Source of the DNA: Anaerolineaceae bacterium
GTDB lineage: Bacteria > Chloroflexota > Anaerolineae > Promineifilales > Promineifilaceae
Reading direction: 5' to 3'
Length of the DNA: 64,000 nucleotides
NCBI GenBank assembly: GCA_002699125.1
Contig: PABI01000050.1
Span: 1 to 64,000 of the forward strand
Part shown: one piece after another, positions 17,145 to 25,400 of the stretch
How the letters are laid out: each line of letters starts with the position of its first letter
Numbering within the stretch: the first letter of the stretch is position 1
Position numbers and translations under genes: made by a program
Notes under the pieces: generated by a model
Told to the model about the DNA's origin: nothing
What the model saw: the letters and a program-made list of their open reading frames with translations, nothing else
Database searches by the model: none

Positions 17145-18542
17145 ATGTGGAAAGTAACGACTCTGTTTGTGCGAATCATCATCATGCTCGCGGTCGGGTT
17201 GTTGGGGCTGGAACTTGCCAGACAGGCGTATTTTTATCCGACTATTCCAGCAGCAGATTACCCGCCGCCGGCCAACCGGGAAGAGGCGTGGCAGCAGGAT
17301 TTGGATTATCTGCAGACGTATGTGGCGCTGAATCGGCCGTATACAGATGAAACGCGGGCTGAAGCGCTGGCACTGATCAACACCCATACAACCAATATCG
17401 ACAACCTGAGTGATGCCGAGCTAAAGCTGGGCATCGCCAGAGTGGTCGCGATTTCGCAGAACGGCCACTCCTTCGCTCGCATCTCAGACCTGACGCGCAG
17501 CGAGGGGCGGATTCCGCTGATGGGGCGCATGTTTGATGATGGCTACACCTTTTTATGGGCACAACGGCCGTATCGCCACCTTCTTGGCGCACAACTTCTG
17601 GCCATTGATGGCCATCCCATTGAGGAAGTGATTGACGCTTTCCGGCCCTACAGCGGCGCGAAAGATAGCTTCTTCAGGCAATACGTGGGTTGGTATCTTG
17701 AGACGCCATCGCTGGTTCATGCCGTTGGTTACGCCGAAAACCCGAGGCGCTACACGCTGCGTGTACGGCCGTTTGGCAGCCAGGAACTCATCGAAATTGC
17801 AGTTTCGGTATCCGACACGCCGCCCCCGGTGGTGAGTGCCCAAGAGATTTTAACGCCAATGGAGATGGATGGGTGGGAAGGAGTGTGGTCGCAACGGCCG
17901 TTACTCCCCTTCTTTCTCCAGGATTGGGAGGCACCTTTTCAGGCGCAAGCCATTGACGCCATCAATGGCTACTACATCCGGTATGGCGCCAATGACGATG
18001 TCGGGGAACACAGCATTACTGCCTTCAATAAGACCGTCGCTGCTGAATTAGCGCAGCACAACTATGCGGTCCTCATTATCGACCAGCGTGGCAACGGCGG
18101 CGGTGACTACACCCGCACCTACGACCTGATGCGGCGGCTGCCGGAATTGGCAGGGGAACAGACGCCAATTTATGTGATCACCGGTCCACTGACCTTTTCG
18201 GCCGGTATTTCCAGCGTCGCTTTCTTGAAAGCCAGCGGCGGCGAGCAGGTCACCATTATTGGTACCGAAATGGGCGACCACGAACGGATGTGGGGCGAAA
18301 CGTCGCTGCTAACGCTGCCCAATTCACAGCTTGATTTGCAGTTGGCCACCGGCCTCCATGATTACAAAAACGGGTGTCATCAATTTCCAGAATGTTACTG
18401 GCTGGATTTTTTCATGAATGTCTCGGCGGCGTCGTTGTCCCCGGACATCACCATCCCGTTTACTTTTGAAGCATATGTGATGGGGCAAGATGCTGCCATG
18501 AACCATATTCTTGAAGCACACAGCAGCGATTCGGCGCGTTAG
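17145..18542 (+). CDS. S41-like (C-terminal processing peptidase-related) exported protein
   Basis: A 465-residue protein. The start is ATG 17145 behind GGGAG; a longer in-frame TTG at 17082 lacks a ribosome site. An N-terminal hydrophobic segment (residues 5-24) suggests a signal anchor. The C-terminal half resembles the S41 core: VLIIDQRGNGGGD near residue 308, and TFSAGISS near residue 350, where the Ser would be the nucleophile. The lysine of the usual Ser-Lys dyad could not be placed with confidence, so activity is uncertain. The middle part contains GHSFARI, as in S41 N-terminal regions. It lies in the shared-element cluster. Confidence 0.7.
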   Translation: MWKVTTLFVRIIIMLAVGLLGLELARQAYFYPTIPAADYPPPANREEAWQQDLDYLQTYVALNRPYTDETRAEALALINTHTTNIDNLSDAELKLGIARVVAISQNGHSFARISDLTRSEGRIPLMGRMFDDGYTFLWAQRPYRHLLGAQLLAIDGHPIEEVIDAFRPYSGAKDSFFRQYVGWYLETPSLVHAVGYAENPRRYTLRVRPFGSQELIEIAVSVSDTPPPVVSAQEILTPMEMDGWEGVWSQRPLLPFFLQDWEAPFQAQAIDAINGYYIRYGANDDVGEHSITAFNKTVAAELAQHNYAVLIIDQRGNGGGDYTRTYDLMRRLPELAGEQTPIYVITGPLTFSAGISSVAFLKASGGEQVTIIGTEMGDHERMWGETSLLTLPNSQLDLQLATGLHDYKNGCHQFPECYWLDFFMNVSAASLSPDITIPFTFEAYVMGQDAAMNHILEAHSSDSAR

Positions 18543-18593
18543 AAAAGTGACCCATAGAACCATTCAATTTGACAAGTATATAAAGGAAGAAAA

Positions 18594-19220
18594 ATGATGA
18601 AAACTCAAAAAAGAAAAGAATCGACCATTAAAAAATGGCACTTTCACAATCCTGACCCTGGCAGCAAAAACAAAGACAGCTTCAAAATATTGATTGCCTT
18701 CGCCAGCCAATTTGGCAGCACCGGCGAGGTTGCCGAAGCTATCGGCGATGCTTTATGTCAACAGGATTGTACGGTAGAAATAAAATGGATCAGTGATGTG
18801 AATCAGGTAGACGCGTATGATGCCGTTATTGTTGGCAGTGCCATTCAATATGATAAATGGATGCCGGAAGCGGTGGATTTTGTAAAAACCCATCAAAAAG
18901 CGTTAAGCAGCGTGCCAGTTGCATACTTTTTTACCTGCCTGACATTGGCAAAAAAGAATACAAAAACTGAACAACAAGCGTTGGTATACGCAGATAAGTT
19001 GAGGGCAATATCATCCCAGGTGGTGCCGGTTAGCGTTCAAGGTTTTGCAGGTGTGGTGGACTTCAGCAAAATGTCTTTTCTCACCCGCATGATGCTTAAA
19101 GCCGTCACAACTGTAAACGGTGTTCGGGAGGGGGATTATCGTGAGTGGGATGCAATTCACGCTTGGGCACGTTCCGTATATTTCAAACTATCAAATGAAG
19201 AATCAAAGGTGCTTGAGTAA
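18594..19220 (+). CDS. Flavodoxin-domain protein, HemG-like
   Basis: A 208-residue protein with a basic N-terminal extension of about 30 residues, then a flavodoxin fold: LIAFASQFGSTGEVAEAIG (FMN phosphate loop, residues 33-51) and DAVIVGSAIQYDKWMPEAVDF. These match the flavodoxin_5 group related to menaquinone-dependent protoporphyrinogen oxidase HemG. No haem-synthesis gene is nearby, so a general FMN-dependent redox role is equally likely. ATAAAGGAAG precedes the tandem ATG codons at 18594 and 18597; either could be used. Confidence 0.75.
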   Translation: MMKTQKRKESTIKKWHFHNPDPGSKNKDSFKILIAFASQFGSTGEVAEAIGDALCQQDCTVEIKWISDVNQVDAYDAVIVGSAIQYDKWMPEAVDFVKTHQKALSSVPVAYFFTCLTLAKKNTKTEQQALVYADKLRAISSQVVPVSVQGFAGVVDFSKMSFLTRMMLKAVTTVNGVREGDYREWDAIHAWARSVYFKLSNEESKVLE

Positions 19221-19253
19221 TTGACCCAACCTGTGTGGCCGTTAGCACTACAA

Positions 19254-19309
19254 TACACCCCCAAATAGAACTTTCGATGGCCGACTGTAACCCACTGATT
19301 TTATAGACT
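19254..19309 (+). promoter_or_regulatory. Shared-element promoter, copy 3
   Basis: TACACCC (19254-19260), three bases, AATAGAACTTTCG (19264-19276), 27 bp, then TAGACT (19304-19309). The ATG at 19318 is 8 nt after the -10 box, so the message would be nearly leaderless. Confidence 0.65.
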
Positions 19310-19317
19310 AAGACCAT

Positions 19318-19569
19318 ATGCAAGACAAACAGATGAGACGGATGATGCAGACACCACAAACCTACCAGATCAAGCTTGAGGGCCATCTCAGCCCCATGTG
19401 GGAAGCCGAATTCGAGGGCTTCACCATCACCCTGGCAGAAAACGGCATTACTTGCCTGACTGGCCCAGTGATCGACCAGGCCGCCCTGCACGGACTGCTG
19501 CGGAAGATTCGGGACCTGGGCCTGCCGCTTGTTTCAGTCACCCGTCTGGATGGCAAACAAACAGAGTAA
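19318..19569 (+). CDS. Small soluble protein of unknown function
   Basis: An 83-residue protein without membrane segments. The pattern YQIKLEGHLSPMWEAEFEGF, then GPVIDQAALHGLLRKIRDLG, looks like a widespread family of small bacterial proteins often found beside DUF and CPBP genes; its role is unknown. It starts 8 nt after the -10 box of copy 3 with no Shine-Dalgarno, so it is probably translated from a nearly leaderless message. Paralogue B follows 26 nt downstream. Confidence 0.7.
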   Translation: MQDKQMRRMMQTPQTYQIKLEGHLSPMWEAEFEGFTITLAENGITCLTGPVIDQAALHGLLRKIRDLGLPLVSVTRLDGKQTE

Positions 19570-19595
19570 TCAAATCATTTCAGGAGAAACAAATC

Positions 19596-20000
19596 ATGTC
19601 CTTTTTAGCAGATAACAATTTCCCCGTACTCGCAGCCAACCTCGCCACGATCCTCTTTGGCCTCGTCATGGCAGCGCAGTTGCTGCTGGCTATGGGTATC
19701 CTGCCCATTTCCATGGCCTGGGGCGGACGCCAAACGGAGCTAACGCCAGGTCTGCGCGTGGCCAGCATGGCGGCCAGCCTGGTTTTGGGCGTGTTCATCT
19801 ACATCGTCCGCTATCGGGCAGGGCTGGTTGGCAGCGTGCCGACACCAACGAGCATTCGCGTGTTGGCCTGGGTAGTGACCGGCTTCATGGCGCTGAACAC
19901 GCTGGGCAACTTTGCCTCCCTCAGCCGCACTGAACGGTGGCTGTTCGGGCCGGTGACGTTCATGATCACCGCTACCTGCCTCATTGTGGCAGTTTCATAA
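19596..20000 (+). CDS. Four-helix membrane protein, paralogue B
   Basis: A 134-residue membrane protein with four helices. The start is ATG 19596 behind CAGGAGAAA; a long upstream in-frame extension overlaps the preceding gene and is rejected. It is paralogous to 15717-16142, with shared IPISM-WGG, FIYI-RYRAGL, WVVTG and GNFAS. The function is unknown. It is in a probable operon with the 83-residue protein and the CPBP protease, all driven by promoter copy 3. Confidence 0.75.
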   Translation: MSFLADNNFPVLAANLATILFGLVMAAQLLLAMGILPISMAWGGRQTELTPGLRVASMAASLVLGVFIYIVRYRAGLVGSVPTPTSIRVLAWVVTGFMALNTLGNFASLSRTERWLFGPVTFMITATCLIVAVS

Positions 20001-20033
20001 TCGAATCGAAAATTAGTTTGATACAAGGAGATA

Positions 20034-20792
20034 ATGATGAAAGTTTTTAGAAAGATTGGCCTGTTTTTTGTTATCACGTTTGTGTTTACCATTCTTTTGT
20101 CAGTGGGGCAGCAGCTTCTGGGCATTGATCCTACGCAGGTTTCGCTGCCGCAGTTTGGGCCAGGGATTGCCGCTTTGGTCATGCTCCGGCTGTTCAGAAA
20201 GAATCAGGTCAAATTGACCGTGACGTTGCGGGGTATCCATCCGCTGAAATATCTGGTGGCGCTGGTGCTGCCGCTGATTGTGCCGGTGATTCTCTTCCTC
20301 ATTTACAACCAATTTGTGGCACCCATTCGCATTCCAGCCATTAGCGGCACCGCGTTTTTGATGATGCTAGTTGGCATTATGCTGGGCGCGTTCGGTGAAG
20401 AGGTAGGGTGGCGGGGTTACGCCCAAAACCTGCTGGCGAGAGAGCGTAACAGCGTGGTCGCTTTTCTGGTGGTAGGCGTTCTCTGGGGGGTGTGGCACGT
20501 TGGCAACTTCCAAAATGGCCCGATTTTTATGCTGTTCTTTGTGTTCTCCACCATTGGTTATTCGGCGGTGATGGGTTGGCTGGTTCGGGGGGGCAATTCC
20601 AACGTACTGCTGCCCACCCTGTTCCATTTCAGCGTGAATGTTGGGTTCTTCATTTTGCAGGAGGCAGCCACAGATGTGCGCATTGCCGCGTTGAATGGAT
20701 TGGTGTGGATCGGTGCGGCCGTATTCATTGCGCTGCGTCACAAAAAGCGCTACCAGTCGGCAAACAAGCCGCAATTTGTTCCCGGACAATAA
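20034..20792 (+). CDS. CPBP family intramembrane metalloprotease
   Basis: A 252-residue polytopic protein of the CPBP/Abi (type II CAAX-processing-like) family. Motif 1 is GEEVGWRGY (about residues 122-130; Glu-Glu and Arg are the catalytic and metal-site residues). Motif 2 is WGVWHVGN near residue 153, and motif 3 is FHFSVN near residue 202. Bacterial members are implicated in bacteriocin immunity and membrane protein processing; the substrate here is unknown. AAGGAGA lies just before two tandem ATG codons (20034, 20037). It is followed by the DUF1772 gene after 36 nt. Confidence 0.88.
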   Translation: MMKVFRKIGLFFVITFVFTILLSVGQQLLGIDPTQVSLPQFGPGIAALVMLRLFRKNQVKLTVTLRGIHPLKYLVALVLPLIVPVILFLIYNQFVAPIRIPAISGTAFLMMLVGIMLGAFGEEVGWRGYAQNLLARERNSVVAFLVVGVLWGVWHVGNFQNGPIFMLFFVFSTIGYSAVMGWLVRGGNSNVLLPTLFHFSVNVGFFILQEAATDVRIAALNGLVWIGAAVFIALRHKKRYQSANKPQFVPGQ

Positions 20793-20828
20793 CTTTCAAG
20801 CTCAATAATTGAACAAGGAGAAAATCGT

Positions 20829-21332
20829 ATGTTAATAACCACCTTCTTCCCCATGTTGCTTATTTTGGCCACGCTGCTTTGTGCGCTGACAACGGGCCTG
20901 CTGTTCACCTTTGCTGTCGTGACCATGCCCGGCATCAAGTCTCTGCCCGATGGTGAGTACATCCGCGCTTTTCAGGTGATGGATGGTGTAATTCAAAACA
21001 ATCACCCTTTGTTTATTCTGGTTTGGTTGGGGTCTGTGTTGGCCTTGCTGCTAACGGCCGTTCTCGGTCTCACCCAGCTGGATATGGTCGGCAAAGCCAT
21101 TCTGCTAACGGCCACGGCGCTGTATCTGTTCGGTGTGCAGCTGCCCACCGGCGTGATTAACGTGCCGCTCAACAATCAGTTGCAAACGCTGGATGTAAGC
21201 AAGATGAACCGTGACGACCAGGCAGCAGCACGCCTCAACTTTGAGCCGCGCTGGAATCGATGGAACCGCATTAGAACGGCCGTTGCTACTTTGGTATCCA
21301 CGCTGCTCATTCTACTGCTTTTCCTACTGTAA
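20829..21332 (+). CDS. DUF1772 (anthrone oxygenase-like) membrane protein
   Basis: A 167-residue protein with four membrane segments. It shows the DUF1772 pattern: a helix with GLLFTFAVVTMPGIKSLPD, then FQVMDGVIQN, then the C-terminal FEPRWNRWNRIRT before the last helix. In fungi relatives are called anthrone oxygenases, but the bacterial role is not established. The ribosome site AAGGAGAAAATC is almost identical to those of the other genes in this cluster. Confidence 0.82.
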   Translation: MLITTFFPMLLILATLLCALTTGLLFTFAVVTMPGIKSLPDGEYIRAFQVMDGVIQNNHPLFILVWLGSVLALLLTAVLGLTQLDMVGKAILLTATALYLFGVQLPTGVINVPLNNQLQTLDVSKMNRDDQAAARLNFEPRWNRWNRIRTAVATLVSTLLILLLFLL

Positions 21333-21343
21333 AAGGCAAACAA

Positions 21344-21398
21344 TACCCCCAAACCCTACTTTCGTAGCTAGATAACCATACTGGGTAACCGCTAAGGT
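21344..21398 (+). promoter_or_regulatory. Degenerate shared-element promoter, copy 4
   Basis: TACCCCC (21344-21350) and a shortened right half ending ACTTTCG (21358-21364) are followed by 28 bp and TAAGGT (21393-21398). It is two bases shorter within the element and weaker than copies 1-3, but has the same orientation toward the next gene (ATG 21438). Confidence 0.4.
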
Positions 21399-21437
21399 AT
21401 CCGTATGTCGAAAAGATGAGTTAAGGAGAAATTTATT

Positions 21438-22424
21438 ATGAAAAAGTTTTGGAAAATCACGCTTATTTCAACGGCCGTATCCGCCATCATCTACTTTGGT
21501 CTGGCGCTGATACTCACTTTTTTACCCGAGCCAACCTTTACCGTGGACCCATTTCCCGTGGCCCAAACGGCCGTCACCGCCGACTTCATCCCGCAGCAGT
21601 ACACCATGCGGGACGGCGAAACCTTGTTTGCCCGTCAATTCCCGGCAAACTCAGACACCACCATTCTGCTGCTGCACGGCGTTACCGCTGAAAGCGCAGC
21701 CCTCAGCAGCAGCGCCCAGAAGCTGCGCCAGATCAGCGGGGCGGAAGTGGTCGCCCTTGATTTGCGCGGTCATGGTCAATCCGGGGGCACCCTTGGAGAT
21801 GTCTCTTACATTGGGCAGTACCAGGATGACGTGGCGGATGTGATTACCGCCATTCACGCCGAGAAGCCAAACGGCCGTCTCATCCTCGCGGGTCATTCGA
21901 TGGGTGGCGGCATTGCCCTTCAGTTTGCTCAGTTGGCAGAGGCGCCGGAAGTGGATGGCTACCTGATGTTTGCCCCACATCTGGGCACCAATGCCCCCAC
22001 CTTGCCAGAACCCGATCCGGACAATGCGGACGCAGCGGCTTACTCTCAACTGCATGTCCCCCGCCTGATCGGGCTCATCATGCTCAACAGCGTAGGCATC
22101 AAGACGTTCCATCATCTGGACACGCTCTTTTTCAACCTGACGGACGAGGTAACACACACCTACAGCTTCCGGGCCACCGCCAATTCTTCACCACAGGATT
22201 ATGCCACTGCCTTAACGGCCGTTGATGCCCCGCTGTTGGTAGTTGTCGGCAGCCAGGACGAAGCGTTTGTCGCCGATCAATTTCCAACGGCCGTTTCCGC
22301 ATACAGCGACGGCGAAGTGCACATCATTGAAGGCGAAACCCACACCAGCATTGTGGAGAGTGCTGCCGCCATGACGGTCATCGAAAACTGGCTGGCTGCA
22401 ACACAGCTGATGGCTAGAAATTGA
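21438..22424 (+). CDS. Alpha/beta hydrolase, lysophospholipase-like
   Basis: A 328-residue protein with an N-terminal membrane segment (residues 5-27) and an alpha/beta-hydrolase domain outside or at the membrane face. The nucleophile elbow GHSMGGG is near residue 153. The oxyanion loop LLLHGVTAES is near residue 78, LDLRGHGQS near residue 100, the acid probably in VVGSQDEAF near residue 270, and the histidine in EGETHTSI near residue 302. This fits the monoacylglycerol lipase/lysophospholipase group. AAGGAGAAA precedes the ATG. It is convergent with the SARP gene, with 20 bp between stops. Confidence 0.88.
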   Translation: MKKFWKITLISTAVSAIIYFGLALILTFLPEPTFTVDPFPVAQTAVTADFIPQQYTMRDGETLFARQFPANSDTTILLLHGVTAESAALSSSAQKLRQISGAEVVALDLRGHGQSGGTLGDVSYIGQYQDDVADVITAIHAEKPNGRLILAGHSMGGGIALQFAQLAEAPEVDGYLMFAPHLGTNAPTLPEPDPDNADAAAYSQLHVPRLIGLIMLNSVGIKTFHHLDTLFFNLTDEVTHTYSFRATANSSPQDYATALTAVDAPLLVVVGSQDEAFVADQFPTAVSAYSDGEVHIIEGETHTSIVESAAAMTVIENWLAATQLMARN

Positions 22425-22444
22425 GCAAATAGCTTGCTAAACAG

Positions 22445-25400
22445 TTACAGCGATTTAAGGATATCTTCGGCTAATAATTGGGAAACGGCCGTCCACAACT
22501 CTCGCCGCAATCGGGCCAGATTTTCTTTCTCTACCGGCGGCACCTTTTTGAGAGGCGGCAGTTTTGACCAAACCAATTCATTGAAAAATGGCGCATTGGC
22601 CAGAAACGGCTCGCGACAAGCCAGTGTATGTACCCTTTCGCACCATTTGTTTTCTTCATGATGGTCTAGCAGCAACGTCGTGATGGGAATCAGAAATAGC
22701 AGGGGGATGTAGGCTTGCAGCTCAACGGCCGTCCACAAAGCATCCAGCACCAGTTTTTGCGCCCCCGCCACATTGCCCAGACCATAGAGAGCCTGCCCCA
22801 AACCGGCCGTCGTCCAGGCCATGGCCTCGTCATCATCTAAAGAGAGGTATGCTTCCGTGCTTTGTTCAAACCAATCCTGGGCACTGCCATGACGCCCGGC
22901 GGCCAATTCCAGCCAACCCATGACACGATAGGCCCGCCCCAGCAGAAAAAGACGGCTGGCAAAATCAGGTCGAATTTGGGTAATTCCTTGCTGAATATGC
23001 TCACGGGCTGCCTCATTTTGATTGGTCAAAGCCAGGAGTTCACCGTGGAAAATGGCGGGGAAAGCAGCGGCAAAAGGATAACCCAATTCACTGCCTAACG
23101 ACCTGGCATTATTAAAGTTGTCGTTAGCCTCGTCAAGGCGGCCGGATAACCAATGAGTTACCGCCAAATTGACTCTTTGCTTAACCATATCACTGCGAAA
23201 GCCATTGTCCCGCGAGATGCCCAAGGCTTGCTGAATGTGATGCCCGGCGGCTTCAAAGTCACCCTGGAACATGGACAAAAATGCCAGGGCTTCCAGGGCC
23301 CTGCTGGCTCCCCAAACATTATCCTGAGTTTGTGATAAAGCCAGGCATTCTTCAAACAGCCGCCGCGCTTCTTCATAATCAACCAAATCGCGGGCAACCC
23401 AGCCCAACTGCACCAGCGCCCGGATGATTTCCGATTGATTTTGCTGTGTGCGCGCGGCGTTCAGGTTCTTTTCAAAGCGATGCCGCGCCTCGTGATAATT
23501 GCCCATGCGGCGCGCGATATTGCCCAGTGCATTCTGGGCGCTAAACTCACCATACCGATCACCAAGCTGCCGAACCAGCAGTAGACTTTGCTCCAACTGC
23601 TCGCAGGCAGCGTGCCGGTTTTCTTCTTCAAAGGCACTGAATTTGCCCATTGTCGTTAAGGCAAATGCTTTCTCGGCACGTACATCCTCCTGAGATTGTT
23701 CGGCGCTCTCCAATAAAGTGTTTATTTCCTGGAACGTGTTCTGGATCGTTTCGATTTGCCCCTGGTAGCGGAGGAAACGAGTGTACCAGGTGAGGGTTTT
23801 GGCCAGAACCCGCTGCAACGTGGGGGATTCGGGCAATTGGCGCAATCGTTGGCTGGCTGCTTCACAAATCGCCAAACCATCATAGAAACGATCACGCATG
23901 TCATAAAAGCGGCATAATCCGCTGATGGCCAGATCGATGCCGGTCACATCACCCTGCTCAACGGCCCAATCCCAGGCGGCACGGCCGTTTTCCTGATCGG
24001 CTTCAATGTGGGCCAGGGCTGCCTGCGGCTGCCCCGCTTTCAATTGGTTTTTTCGATGTTGCACAAGGGCACAGTAGTAGTGGCTATGTTGTGTGCGCAC
24101 GGCCGTTGCCTGCACCTCATCTTTCCCCAACTTCTCCGCCGCATATTGACGAACCAATTCGTGCAGCTCGTACCGGTCACGCTGCTGGTTGTATTGCAAA
24201 AACGATTTATTCACCAGAGTGGCCAGGGTGCGCAGAGAGGCGTTGGTGATTTTTTGAGCGGCCGTTCGCGTAAAGCCGCCGCGAAAGACGGCCAACTGGG
24301 CAAAAACGGCCTGTTCGTCGTGGCTCAACTGCTGCCAGGAATAATCAAAAACAGCCCGGATGCTGCGATGGCGCTCCGGCATGTTACGCGTCTCTGTTTC
24401 TAGCAAATTGAGGCTGTTCTCAATTTCATCGGCGATATCGGACAGAGAAAGCATGTCTACCCATGAGGCAGTTAGCTCCAGCCCCAGCGGCATTCCTCCG
24501 ACAGCCTGGCAAATGCGCGTCAGCTCGGGAAGGTCGTCGACCACGACAGCAAAATTAGGCTGAACCCGATGGGCCGCCTGCAAGAAGAGGCGCACCGCCG
24601 GATATTGCATTGCTTCTTCCGGTGTTTCCCAATCAGGGAAGTCCAATCCTTGAATGGGATAAACTTGCTCTTCAAGCAGTTGAAGTCGTTCTCGTGAGGT
24701 GACCAATAGTTGTATTTGTGCGGCCGTTTGCAAAATTTCCGCAACCAGAACGGCTCCGTCCGCAACATGTTCAAAATTATCTAAGATCAAAAGCAGTTGT
24801 TTGTGACGCAGATAATCGAGCAGTTGGTCTTTGGCGGTAAGGTTCTCACCCAGAAACGGATCTATTCGATCGTCTTTCCGGCCGCCATCTAAAGGCAGTT
24901 TCAGCACGTGGGCAATAGCTGGAATCATCTGATCGGCCGTTTGAATATGTTCCAGATGGACAAAGAAAACACCGTGAGGAAAAATGGCCGAATTTGTCAG
25001 CTGCTTTTCGGCGGCGGCCACGGCCAGCCGTGTTTTCCCCATGCCGCCCGGCCCAACGATGGAAATGAGCCGCATTGCCGGATTGGTCAGCAAAGCATCC
25101 AGCGCCGTTATCTCTTTCTCACGGCCGATAAAGGAGGTGGGCTGCTGCGGCAAATTGTGCGGTAGGGTAACGGCAGCTGGTTGGAGTGGTGCTCCTGTTT
25201 CAGAGGGGGAAAGAGTTTGTACAGGAGGAAAGGATTGATGAGGCAAATCAGGGTGCAGCAGCCCATAGAGATGATGCGGCGGGTCCTCCTTGTTGAGCTG
25301 GTGTTCGCCAAGATCGTGCCAATAGGCGCCATCAGGCAGGGTCAAGTTCTCATGAGCGGCGGCAGAAGCCACAATTTGCCCACCCCAGGCGGCAGCTGTT

